From positions 795,125,473 through 795,189,472 of the forward strand of contig CM062296.1 in assembly GCA_031216915.1 (NCBI GenBank): 64,000 nucleotides of DNA, given 5' to 3'. Source of the DNA: Pictodentalium vernedei (Eukaryota; Mollusca; Scaphopoda; Dentaliida; Dentaliidae). Below, in pieces: positions 9,671 through 21,526 of this stretch. Below the pieces are notes generated by a model. The model had not been told where the DNA came from. It was given only the letters and a program-made list of their open reading frames with translations, and did not search any database. Every line of letters begins with the position of its first letter. Positions within the stretch are counted from its first letter, which is position 1. A program made the translations under genes and the position numbers.

Positions 9671-10038
9671 CCTTGGTAGATTTTATTCGCTGTTTCCGTT
9701 GACCAGTGGATGGGATCACCTGGGCAACATTTAAACTGGCTTGCTGGAATTGCCGGGATTATCTCCAAGTTCTTTGTTGACTTCTCACCTTCAGTTAATT
9801 TTAGATCAGGAACCAAGTTGACTATTTCGGTTCCTAGTCCTACTTTTTCTCCATGGCTGATGCCTTCTTCTGTAATTAGTTTAAAGGCTGCTCTTTGATG
9901 TATGGTTCTATGCGTGGCAGCCATCCTTGGTAGATTTTATTCGCTGTTTCCGTTGACCAGTGGATGGGATCACCTGGGCAACATTTAAACTGGCTTGCTG
10001 GAATTGCCGGGATTATCTCCAAGTTCTTTGTTGACTTC
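9531..10038 (-). repeat. 254 bp tandem duplication at ORF1/ORF2 junction
   Basis: Two adjacent 254 bp copies (9531-9784, 9785-10038) span the end of ORF1 and the start of ORF2. The flanks share CTTC microhomology. The junction fuses the first 48 residues of ORF2 to the last 52 of ORF1 in one 100-codon frame (9924-9622), a by-product of the duplication. The same duplication occurs in U4. Confidence 0.95.
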
Positions 10039-11225
10039 GCAGCCTCGTTGATCACAGTCAAATTTTGTTGGTCCCTAGAACATAAACTAGAAGAAAAATT
10101 ATGTTCCTGAAAAAGAAGTTTTGTATTAGGGTAACATTTGCGGAAATTGCTTATCATATTACCCAGTCTGCCTGTTGATGTGTGACCAATCTTTTTTCTG
10201 TTCTGCACGTCTATTCGCCAGTCTTCTCTATTGTTGACCCCAACGTTGAATAAAATTGCTTTGGGATGTTGTCGATCTTTCTCTTTTTCCATGTTCTTAG
10301 CCATCTGACGAATGTGATTTAAGGTTCCACCAGAGTATGATGCGATGAACGTGTTGGGTGGAGGGTTGGCATCAATCCTTGAGATGTTCGATGATCCGAT
10401 GATCCAAACAGGTTTGTTTGGCTTGACTGGCAGGGTCCAGCTGTTCTTGTTTTCACCAGATTTCCAGAATCGGTAGAATGACGACTTGCCGTTTGTAGAT
10501 GGCTTCTTTTGAGGTGGTGTTTTGACTATGCTGGCGTACGATGGCGATTCCGGTGTTGTGGAGCAACGTGCTGTAAATGATGGTTTTTTGGTCGCTGGTG
10601 CTGTTGGAGAGATGGTTTCTCGTCTTTTTCTTTTCGATGGAGTTTCTCTGGAAGTAGAAAATGAAATTTGCTGGCGGGCCACCGGCGATTTAGAACGAGC
10701 ACGTTGATTGAAAGAGGTCTGGCTAATGACCGCTGGTTTTTTGAACTGGGACAGAAGTTGATCCGAAAGAGAATAAAATTTGTCAATAGTACTTTCTTGT
10801 AGTCGATTACCAAAATTCTTCTGTCCCCATTTAACTGCCGTATTCCGTGCTCGTGGAAAGTCCTGGGGTTTTAGAAAAGGAGCCGAAAGAACCAGGTCTT
10901 GTTTTTCTTTTAGAGTTTTTTTGTAATAATCTACCAATGTTTGTATAACTTCAAAAGCCCATTTTTTGGTTAAATTGTTGAGCGCGTCCGAAATATAAAT
11001 GGTTGGCAGAGCCGGCCGAAAGGTTTTATTGCGCTCGTCCACTGTTTTTTGAAATGATTTTGGGAGGACTTTCTGTGCCAAACAGTCCTCTAAAAATGCC
11101 AAATGGTGAAATAGTTGTAGAATGTGGTAAAGGGATTTTACCAATTGTGCATGAGCCGAATATGCCGGGTCTTTTTGCCGCTCTTGGCGGTTAACAGATT
11201 TAACATTTGTGGAGTTTTTAGCCAT
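9876..11225 (-). CDS. PLE ORF1, SGNH/GDSL-hydrolase-like protein
   Basis: 449 aa and intact, with S5 (the majority residue). The 3' end lies in the downstream duplication copy and keeps the native stop. The SGNH blocks are unchanged. The protein matches the U4 copy. Confidence 0.8.
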   Translation of the reverse strand: MAKNSTNVKSVNRQERQKDPAYSAHAQLVKSLYHILQLFHHLAFLEDCLAQKVLPKSFQKTVDERNKTFRPALPTIYISDALNNLTKKWAFEVIQTLVDYYKKTLKEKQDLVLSAPFLKPQDFPRARNTAVKWGQKNFGNRLQESTIDKFYSLSDQLLSQFKKPAVISQTSFNQRARSKSPVARQQISFSTSRETPSKRKRRETISPTAPATKKPSFTARCSTTPESPSYASIVKTPPQKKPSTNGKSSFYRFWKSGENKNSWTLPVKPNKPVWIIGSSNISRIDANPPPNTFIASYSGGTLNHIRQMAKNMEKEKDRQHPKAILFNVGVNNREDWRIDVQNRKKIGHTSTGRLGNMISNFRKCYPNTKLLFQEHNFSSSLCSRDQQNLTVINEAAKSTKNLEIIPAIPASQFKCCPGDPIHWSTETANKIYQGWLPRIEPYIKEQPLN

Positions 11226-11358
11226 TTTCCCGGACTTAATTTAGGCTGAAATAAATAATTATTAGAACAAGTCAAAATGATGAAAAAATGAAGCAAAAAT
11301 GAAAATGAACGAATAAATGAAATGTGAATACCTAATGAAAATGTTGATGAAATAAATA

Positions 11359-11415
11359 GAGCGCACTGTCGTTGCCTCGACGTTTCGGGTTAAATGCCCT
11401 TCTTCAGGAAGCAGG
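11359..11415 (-). ncRNA. hammerhead-like motif (U3)
   Basis: Core identical to the U1 copy. The 11 bp leader deletion of this unit lies outside it. Confidence 0.4.
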
Positions 11416-11714
11416 TGAATTCGATTTTCCAATTATCCCAAAGCGTTTAAATACCTTTACTTCATCTGTTGATGAGGCCAAACTGGCCAATCACTGTGAC
11501 TGAGATGGATTCACTCAGTGATTAGTGGAAAACAACCATTCAAATGTCATCAAACTTTAGCGGTATTTCTACTGTTAATGTTTGATGGCATTTGAATGAC
11601 TTGTGTTCACTGGCTGAAGACTGTTGGAAATCAAACTCATGACAATGCGCAAAACTAATCGACAGATAATTAATGTTTTTATAATAGAAATAATTCAAAG
11701 GTCTGGCACTGGCG

Positions 11715-13025
<1,311 letters not shown>

Positions 13026-13147
13026 TTTTTCAAAACAAAGAAGCACGGGCGCAGGTCGGTAAATCGATTTCTGTTGTAAATTATTTCTATGGAATTCAAT
13101 GTTGTTTTAATATTTTTGAAGTTATATTACTTTATGACAAAATGAAC

Positions 13148-15562
13148 TCATCTCAGAAGTGCTTTCACAAGAATGTTTCGAAGACTGGGATTTTTCTTAT
13201 AAGCTATGATGCATCGTTTGTTAATGGCTTCTGGCAGTTTTGTGTTTAATTCCGTAAAGTTGTTTTTGAAAATTTTTGCAATTTCCACATTGCGTCGATT
13301 ATAAACCAAAGGAAAACAAATAATTTTATTTGGCAACCCAGAGTACTCTCTATTGAGTCCGTATGGGAGATAGGTCCTGAGCTTACCAATCCAATAGTTT
13401 TCACGCTCAAGTCGTTTGTCTGTTGTGGTTTCATCATCGTCCAAAAACGGAATTTGCTCAATGGGTTGGAAACTAAAATGTGACTTAATGTCATGACCCG
13501 GGAGGTTAAAGTGGTCTGAGACTGCCTTTCCTGAATCTAAACGGATATTTGATAAATGGTTTTGCATTCTGACGCGCAGAGGGTTTTTCGTCTGGCCGAC
13601 ATATTGGATATGGCATAATTTACATGTGATTAAATAAATGATGTTTTCAGAATCACAGTTGAAGCTGTTTCTAACTTGGTAAAACATACGGGTTTGTTCG
13701 CTAAAGAATGTTTTACCGGTATTCATGTAGTTCATACGATGTATGTAACAAATTTTGCGTTGACATAGATTTACTGATCCATTTCCCAGAACAGGGCGGT
13801 TATGCCGAATTTTCGTGGGGTGCGTTGGCTCAGAGTCCCGAATGGGTGTCTCTATCTCACGGATTGTATCAGATTTAATTTTTCGCAAAAGTCGTTTTGA
13901 GTAACCGCGTTTAACAAGTGTTTTGAAAAGAATTGAACATGCGTGATTGAGGTCGCTTCTGTTCGTACAATTTCTATGGAATCGAATGATTTGAGATTTT
14001 ACCAACCCATTGAATAGTTTGGGTGGGTGGTAAGAAGCTCTATGGAGAAGTTGGTGAGAATCGGTCGGTTTAAAAAAGACTTTTGTGTCTAGTACGTTGC
14101 TATGCCGGAACTGAGGGCCCTTGAATACAGTCACATCCAGAAAATCAATGGTATTTTCTGAAATGCAGGGCTGTAATTTAATGGATTCATCGTGGTTGTT
14201 CAGGATCTCCAAGAATTCGTTGAAGTCATCACGGCCATGGGGCCATATGATAAAAATGTCGTCTTGGAACCTATGATAACATAATGGCTGTTTTCTTGCT
14301 TTAGCAAGAGCACCTCTTTCCCATTCTGCAACAAAAATATTAGCAAAATTTGGACTGAATTTTTTACCCATACTACATCCACTTACTTGGAGGTAAAATT
14401 TATTGTTAAATTCGAAGTCGTTACCTTTCAATGATAATTCTAACAATTGCAGGATTTCTTCCGATGGTCTGTTTGGGTCATCGTACCTTTTGAATGATTT
14501 TTTTATTGCCTCTAGACCAGCGTCAATACCAATGTTAGTATACATACTTTCAATGTCTAGGGTAATGAGGAGACTGTCGGAAGGAACCTGCAATTTGTTA
14601 ATTTTCATTAAGAAGTCCTCAGTGTCTTTGAGGAAGCTCGGATGGCGGCAAGCAATTGGTTTTAAATAAAAATCAATATACTGTGAAATGTGGTAAGATT
14701 CCGAGCCACAGTCGCTGACAATAGGCCGACCAGGAGGGGTAAATTCGTCACTCCAACTGCTGAGTGGTTTATGTATTTTAGGCAAGAGGTAAAACTTACG
14801 ATTGTTTGAATCCCTCTCTGCAATTAAATACTCGACATGTTTTTTCTCAATGAAGTCGTGGTCCAGCAAGCTTTTTAGAATTCCATTAAATTTTGAACAA
14901 TTTTCTTGCCAGATTGGTGCTTCTAAAGGTTTGTAATATTTTGGATTATTTAACTGGCGTTCAGCTTCTTTAATATAATTATCTTTTGACATCAGAACTG
15001 TAGCAGATCCTTTGTCACAAGGCTTGATGATAATTTGTTTGTTGTTTTTTAGCGTCTTCAGGGCGTTTCTTTCGATTTGGTTCAAATTTTGTTTGTCTTT
15101 CAAAAATGATTCCGGGATTTGGCTTACTTGTTCTTTAACTTTTTGAGAAATCTCATTAATTTCAGGTTTAACTTTCCGAGGTGATGGGCACCACCCGGTT
15201 GGATTGGCAAAGAGGTCTTTTGAGCCTGTTGAATTTCGAAATTTATCTGCCAATGCTGTTGCCCTAAAAAATTGTTGGCTTGCCGGACCACCGTTCATTT
15301 CGTTAATGTAACTGTAATCATCCATGACAACTGCACCTGTCCCAAAATCTACGGTTTTGGGATTAGGTTTTAATGGGGCTGGGGCGGGAACGAAAGTTAA
15401 ACCATACCTGAGTAGATCTTTCTCACCTTCAGTTAATTTTAGATCAGGAACCAAGTTTACTATTTCGGTTCCTAGTCCTACTTTTTCTCCATGGCTGATG
15501 CCTTCTTCTGTAATTAGTTTAAAGGCTGCTCTTTGATGTATGGTTCTATGCGTGGCAGCCAT
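13148..15562 (-). CDS. PLE ORF2: reverse transcriptase + GIY-YIG endonuclease
   Basis: 804 aa, full length, same protein as the U5 copy. All RT motifs (D336; Q433-D434-D435) and endonuclease motifs (IYL 642-644, YVG 654-656, R663, E719/E721) are kept. The start is at 15562, uncoupled from ORF1 by the duplication. Confidence 0.92.
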   Translation of the reverse strand: MAATHRTIHQRAAFKLITEEGISHGEKVGLGTEIVNLVPDLKLTEGEKDLLRYGLTFVPAPAPLKPNPKTVDFGTGAVVMDDYSYINEMNGGPASQQFFRATALADKFRNSTGSKDLFANPTGWCPSPRKVKPEINEISQKVKEQVSQIPESFLKDKQNLNQIERNALKTLKNNKQIIIKPCDKGSATVLMSKDNYIKEAERQLNNPKYYKPLEAPIWQENCSKFNGILKSLLDHDFIEKKHVEYLIAERDSNNRKFYLLPKIHKPLSSWSDEFTPPGRPIVSDCGSESYHISQYIDFYLKPIACRHPSFLKDTEDFLMKINKLQVPSDSLLITLDIESMYTNIGIDAGLEAIKKSFKRYDDPNRPSEEILQLLELSLKGNDFEFNNKFYLQVSGCSMGKKFSPNFANIFVAEWERGALAKARKQPLCYHRFQDDIFIIWPHGRDDFNEFLEILNNHDESIKLQPCISENTIDFLDVTVFKGPQFRHSNVLDTKVFFKPTDSHQLLHRASYHPPKLFNGLVKSQIIRFHRNCTNRSDLNHACSILFKTLVKRGYSKRLLRKIKSDTIREIETPIRDSEPTHPTKIRHNRPVLGNGSVNLCQRKICYIHRMNYMNTGKTFFSEQTRMFYQVRNSFNCDSENIIYLITCKLCHIQYVGQTKNPLRVRMQNHLSNIRLDSGKAVSDHFNLPGHDIKSHFSFQPIEQIPFLDDDETTTDKRLERENYWIGKLRTYLPYGLNREYSGLPNKIICFPLVYNRRNVEIAKIFKNNFTELNTKLPEAINKRCIIAYKKNPSLRNILVKALLR

Positions 15563-15930
15563 CCTTGGTAGATTTTATTCGCTGTTTCCGTCGACCAGTG
15601 GATGGGATCACCTGGGCAACATTTAAACTGGCTTGCTGGAATTGCCGGGATTATCTCCAAGTTCTTTGTTGACTTCTCACCTTCAGTTAATTTTAGATCA
15701 GGAACCAAGTTGACTATTTCGGTTCCTAGTCCTACTTTTTCTCCATGGCTGATGCCTTCTTCTGTAATTAGTTTAAAGGCTGCTCTTTGATGTATGGTTC
15801 TATGCGTGGCAGCCATCCTTGGTAGATTTTATTCGCTGTTTCCGTTGACCAGTGGATGGGATCACCTGGGCAACATTTAAACTGGCTTGCTGGAATTGCC
15901 GGGATTATCTCCAAGTTCTTTGTTGACTTC
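15423..15930 (-). repeat. 254 bp tandem duplication (U4 copy)
   Basis: Copies at 15423-15676 and 15677-15930, with the same breakpoints and CTTC microhomology as in U3. They create the same 100-codon chimeric frame (15816-15514). Sharing exact breakpoints means the duplication was copied with the unit, not formed twice. Confidence 0.95.
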
Positions 15931-17117
15931 GCAGCCTCGTTGATCACAGTCAAATTTTGTTGGTCCCTAGAACATAAACTAGAAGAAAAATTATGTTCCT
16001 GAAAAAGAAGTTTTGTATTAGGGTAACATTTGCGGAAATTGCTTATCATATTACCCAGTCTGCCTGTTGATGTGTGACCAATCTTTTTTCTGTTCTGCAC
16101 GTCTATTCGCCAGTCTTCTCTATTGTTGACCCCAACGTTGAATAAAATTGCTTTGGGATGTTGTCGATCTTTCTCTTTTTCCATGTTCTTAGCCATCTGA
16201 CGAATGTGATTTAAGGTTCCACCAGAGTATGATGCGATGAACGTGTTGGGTGGAGGGTTGGCATCAATCCTTGAGATGTTCGATGATCCGATGATCCAAA
16301 CAGGTTTGTTTGGCTTGACTGGCAGGGTCCAGCTGTTCTTGTTTTCACCAGATTTCCAGAATCGGTAGAATGACGACTTGCCGTTTGTAGATGGCTTCTT
16401 TTGAGGTGGTGTTTTGACTATGCTGGCGTACGATGGCGATTCCGGTGTTGTGGAGCAACGTGCTGTAAATGATGGTTTTTTGGTCGCTGGTGCTGTTGGA
16501 GAGATGGTTTCTCGTCTTTTTCTTTTCGATGGAGTTTCTCTGGAAGTAGAAAATGAAATTTGCTGGCGGGCCACCGGCGATTTAGAACGAGCACGTTGAT
16601 TGAAAGAGGTCTGGCTAATGACCGCTGGTTTTTTGAACTGGGACAGAAGTTGATCCGAAAGAGAATAAAATTTGTCAATAGTACTTTCTTGTAGTCGATT
16701 ACCAAAATTCTTCTGTCCCCATTTAACTGCCGTATTCCGTGCTCGTGGAAAGTCCTGGGGTTTTAGAAAAGGAGCCGAAAGAACCAGGTCTTGTTTTTCT
16801 TTTAGAGTTTTTTTGTAATAATCTACCAATGTTTGTATAACTTCAAAAGCCCATTTTTTGGTTAAATTGTTGAGCGCGTCCGAAATATAAATGGTTGGCA
16901 GAGCCGGCCGAAAGGTTTTATTGCGCTCGTCCACTGTTTTTTGAAATGATTTTGGGAGGACTTTCTGTGCCAAACAGTCCTCTAAAAATGCCAAATGGTG
17001 AAATAGTTGTAGAATGTGGTAAAGGGATTTTACCAATTGTGCATGAGCCGAATATGCCGGGTCTTTTTGCCGCTCTTGGCGGTTAACAGATTTAACATTT
17101 GTGGAGTTTTTAGCCAT
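15768..17117 (-). CDS. PLE ORF1, SGNH/GDSL-hydrolase-like protein
   Basis: 449 aa, intact and identical in protein to the U3 copy. The stop lies in the second duplication copy, 205 bp before the full-length ORF2 start. The SGNH residues are kept. Confidence 0.8.
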   Translation of the reverse strand: MAKNSTNVKSVNRQERQKDPAYSAHAQLVKSLYHILQLFHHLAFLEDCLAQKVLPKSFQKTVDERNKTFRPALPTIYISDALNNLTKKWAFEVIQTLVDYYKKTLKEKQDLVLSAPFLKPQDFPRARNTAVKWGQKNFGNRLQESTIDKFYSLSDQLLSQFKKPAVISQTSFNQRARSKSPVARQQISFSTSRETPSKRKRRETISPTAPATKKPSFTARCSTTPESPSYASIVKTPPQKKPSTNGKSSFYRFWKSGENKNSWTLPVKPNKPVWIIGSSNISRIDANPPPNTFIASYSGGTLNHIRQMAKNMEKEKDRQHPKAILFNVGVNNREDWRIDVQNRKKIGHTSTGRLGNMISNFRKCYPNTKLLFQEHNFSSSLCSRDQQNLTVINEAAKSTKNLEIIPAIPASQFKCCPGDPIHWSTETANKIYQGWLPRIEPYIKEQPLN

Positions 17118-17250
17118 TTTCCCGGACTTAATTTAGGCTGAAATAAATAATTATTAGAACAAGTCAAAATGATGAAAAAATGAAGCAAAAATGAAAATGA
17201 ACGAATAAATGAAATGTGAATACCTAATGAAAATGTTGATGAAATAAATA

Positions 17251-17307
17251 GAGCGCACTGTCGTTGCCTCGACGTTTCGGGTTAAATGCCCTTCTTCAGG
17301 AAGCAGG
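17251..17307 (-). ncRNA. hammerhead-like motif (U4)
   Basis: Unchanged core and stems. Confidence 0.4.
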
Positions 17308-17606
17308 TGAATTCGATTTTCCAATTATCCCAAAGCGTTTAAATACCTTTACTTCATCTGTTGATGAGGCCAAACTGGCCAATCACTGTGACTGAGATGG
17401 ATTCACTCAGTGATTAGTGGAAAACAACCATTCAAATGTCATCAAACTTTAGCGGTATTTCTACTGTTAATGTTTGATGGCATTTGAATGACTTGTGTTC
17501 ACTGGCTGAAGACTGTTGGAAATCAAACTCATGACAATGCGCAAAACTAATCGACAGATAATTAATGTTTTTATAATAGAAATAATTCAAAGGTCTGGCA
17601 CTGGCG

Positions 17607-18989
<1,383 letters not shown>

Positions 18990-19111
18990 TTTTTCAAAAC
19001 AAAGAAGCACGGGCGCAGGTCGGTAAATCGATTTCTGTTGTAAATTATTTCTATGGAATTCAATGTTGTTTTAATATTTTTGAAGTTATATTACTTTATG
19101 ACAAAATGAAC

Positions 19112-21526
19112 TCATCTCAGAAGTGCTTTCACAAGAATGTTTCGAAGACTGGGATTTTTCTTATAAGCTATGATGCATCGTTTGTTAATGGCTTCTGGCA
19201 GTTTTGTGTTTAATTCCGTAAAGTTGTTTTTGAAAATTTTTGCAATTTCCACATTGCGTCGATTATAAACCAAAGGAAAACAAATAATTTTATTTGGCAA
19301 CCCAGAGTACTCTCTATTGAGTCCGTATGGGAGATAGGTCCTGAGCTTACCAATCCAATAGTTTTCACGCTCAAGTCGTTTGTCTGTTGTGGTTTCATCA
19401 TCGTCCAAAAACGGAATTTGCTCAATGGGTTGGAAACTAAAATGTGACTTAATGTCATGACCCGGGAGGTTAAAGTGGTCTGAGACTGCCTTTCCTGAAT
19501 CTAAACGGATATTTGATAAATGGTTTTGCATTCTGACGCGCAGAGGGTTTTTCGTCTGGCCGACATATTGGATATGGCATAATTTACATGTGATTAAATA
19601 AATGATGTTTTCAGAATCACAGTTGAAGCTGTTTCTAACTTGGTAAAACATACGGGTTTGTTCGCTAAAGAATGTTTTACCGGTATTCATGTAGTTCATA
19701 CGATGTATGTAACAAATTTTGCGTTGACATAGATTTACTGATCCATTTCCCAGAACAGGGCGGTTATGCCGAATTTTCGTGGGGTGCGTTGGCTCAGAGT
19801 CCCGAATGGGTGTCTCTATCTCACGGATTGTATCAGATTTAATTTTTCGCAAAAGTCGTTTTGAGTAACCGCGTTTAACAAGTGTTTTGAAAAGAATTGA
19901 ACATGCGTGATTGAGGTCGCTTCTGTTCGTACAATTTCTATGGAATCGAATGATTTGAGATTTTACCAACCCATTGAATAGTTTGGGTGGGTGGTAAGAA
20001 GCTCTATGGAGAAGTTGGTGAGAATCGGTCGGTTTAAAAAAGACTTTTGTGTCTAGTACGTTGCTATGCCGGAACTGAGGGCCCTTGAATACAGTCACAT
20101 CCAGAAAATCAATGGTATTTTCTGAAATGCAGGGCTGTAATTTAATGGATTCATCGTGGTTGTTCAGGATCTCCAAGAATTCGTTGAAGTCATCACGGCC
20201 ATGGGGCCATATGATAAAAATGTCGTCTTGGAACCTATGATAACATAATGGCTGTTTTCTTGCTTTAGCAAGAGCACCTCTTTCCCATTCTGCAACAAAA
20301 ATATTAGCAAAATTTGGACTGAATTTTTTACCCATACTACATCCACTTACTTGGAGGTAAAATTTATTGTTAAATTCGAAGTCGTTACCTTTCAATGATA
20401 ATTCTAACAATTGCAGGATTTCTTCCGATGGTCTGTTTGGGTCATCGTACCTTTTGAATGATTTTTTTATTGCCTCTAGACCAGCGTCAATACCAATGTT
20501 AGTATACATACTTTCAATGTCTAGGGTAATGAGGAGACTGTCGGAAGGAACCTGCAATTTGTTAATTTTCATTAAGAAGTCCTCAGTGTCTTTGAGGAAG
20601 CTCGGATGGCGGCAAGCAATTGGTTTTAAATAAAAATCAATATACTGTGAAATGTGGTAAGATTCCGAGCCACAGTCGCTGACAATAGGCCGACCAGGAG
20701 GGGTAAATTCGTCACTCCAACTGCTGAGTGGTTTATGTATTTTAGGCAAGAGGTAAAACTTACGATTGTTTGAATCCCTCTCTGCAATTAAATACTCGAC
20801 ATGTTTTTTCTCAATGAAGTCGTGGTCCAGCAAGCTTTTTAGAATTCCATTAAATTTTGAACAATTTTCTTGCCAGATTGGTGCTTCTAAAGGTTTGTAA
20901 TATTTTGGATTATTTAACTGGCGTTCAGCTTCTTTAATATAATTATCTTTTGACATCAGAACTGTAGCAGATCCTTTGTCACAAGGCTTGATGATAATTT
21001 GTTTGTTGTTTTTTAGCGTCTTCAGGGCGTTTCTTTCGATTTGGTTCAAATTTTGTTTGTCTTTCAAAAATGATTCCGGGATTTGGCTTACTTGTTCTTT
21101 AACTTTTTGAGAAATCTCATTAATTTCAGGTTTAACTTTCCGAGGTGATGGGCACCACCCGGTTGGATTGGCAAAGAGGTCTTTTGAGCCTGTTGAATTT
21201 CGAAATTTATCTGCCAATGCTGTTGCCCTAAAAAATTGTTGGCTTGCCGGACCACCGTTCATTTCGTTAATGTAACTGTAATCATCCATGACAACTGCAC
21301 CTGTCCCAAAATCTACGGTTTTGGGATTAGGTTTTAATGGGGCTGGGGCGGGAACGAAAGTTAAACCATACCTGAGTAGATCTTTCTCACCTTCAGTTAA
21401 TTTTAGATCAGGAACCAAGTTTACTATTTCGGTTCCTAGTCCTACTTTTTCTCCATGGCTGATGCCTTCTTCTGTAATTAGTTTAAAGGCTGCTCTTTGA
21501 TGTATGGTTCTATGCGTGGCAGCCAT
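19112..21526 (-). CDS. PLE ORF2: reverse transcriptase + GIY-YIG endonuclease (reference copy)
   Basis: 804 aa. By family role it reverse-transcribes element RNA from a nick made by its own endonuclease. Motifs in order: IIKPCDKGSATV at 178-189, FYLLPKIHKP at 257-266, GRPIVSDCGS at 278-287, LDIESMYTNI at 335-344 with catalytic D336, GCSMGKKFSPNFANIF at 395-410, FQDDIFIIW at 432-440 with catalytic D434/D435, and FLDVTVF at 474-480. A Cys/His cluster follows (C600, C605, H608, C636, C647, C650). The GIY-YIG nuclease has IYL 642-644, YVG 654-656, R663, H669, E719/E721 and a PYGLN block at 733-737. The RT resembles telomerase-related PLE RTs, not LINE or LTR RTs. The clade (Neptune- or Penelope/Poseidon-like) is not settled by eye. 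The ATG at 21526 lies 49 nt inside ORF1 in the -1 frame; the stop is followed by a 130 bp UTR plus GATA copies. Confidence 0.95.
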   Translation of the reverse strand: MAATHRTIHQRAAFKLITEEGISHGEKVGLGTEIVNLVPDLKLTEGEKDLLRYGLTFVPAPAPLKPNPKTVDFGTGAVVMDDYSYINEMNGGPASQQFFRATALADKFRNSTGSKDLFANPTGWCPSPRKVKPEINEISQKVKEQVSQIPESFLKDKQNLNQIERNALKTLKNNKQIIIKPCDKGSATVLMSKDNYIKEAERQLNNPKYYKPLEAPIWQENCSKFNGILKSLLDHDFIEKKHVEYLIAERDSNNRKFYLLPKIHKPLSSWSDEFTPPGRPIVSDCGSESYHISQYIDFYLKPIACRHPSFLKDTEDFLMKINKLQVPSDSLLITLDIESMYTNIGIDAGLEAIKKSFKRYDDPNRPSEEILQLLELSLKGNDFEFNNKFYLQVSGCSMGKKFSPNFANIFVAEWERGALAKARKQPLCYHRFQDDIFIIWPHGRDDFNEFLEILNNHDESIKLQPCISENTIDFLDVTVFKGPQFRHSNVLDTKVFFKPTDSHQLLHRASYHPPKLFNGLVKSQIIRFHRNCTNRSDLNHACSILFKTLVKRGYSKRLLRKIKSDTIREIETPIRDSEPTHPTKIRHNRPVLGNGSVNLCQRKICYIHRMNYMNTGKTFFSEQTRMFYQVRNSFNCDSENIIYLITCKLCHIQYVGQTKNPLRVRMQNHLSNIRLDSGKAVSDHFNLPGHDIKSHFSFQPIEQIPFLDDDETTTDKRLERENYWIGKLRTYLPYGLNREYSGLPNKIICFPLVYNRRNVEIAKIFKNNFTELNTKLPEAINKRCIIAYKKNPSLRNILVKALLR

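Larger units (their letters stand above)
7126..11714 (-). mobile_element. PLE unit U3 (4,589 bp, 254 bp duplication)
   Basis: Both ORFs are open, but a 254 bp tandem duplication (9531-9784 and 9785-10038) separates them. The leader (11226-11714) lacks 11 bp (one gtgatgaaaaa copy of a short tandem repeat). 4,346+254-11 gives the observed length. Confidence 0.95.

Noticed and set aside
9622-9924. 100-codon ORF2-ORF1 chimera in U3 (and 15514-15816 in U4)
   Set aside because: Created by the 254 bp duplication junction; no reason to think it is a selected gene.
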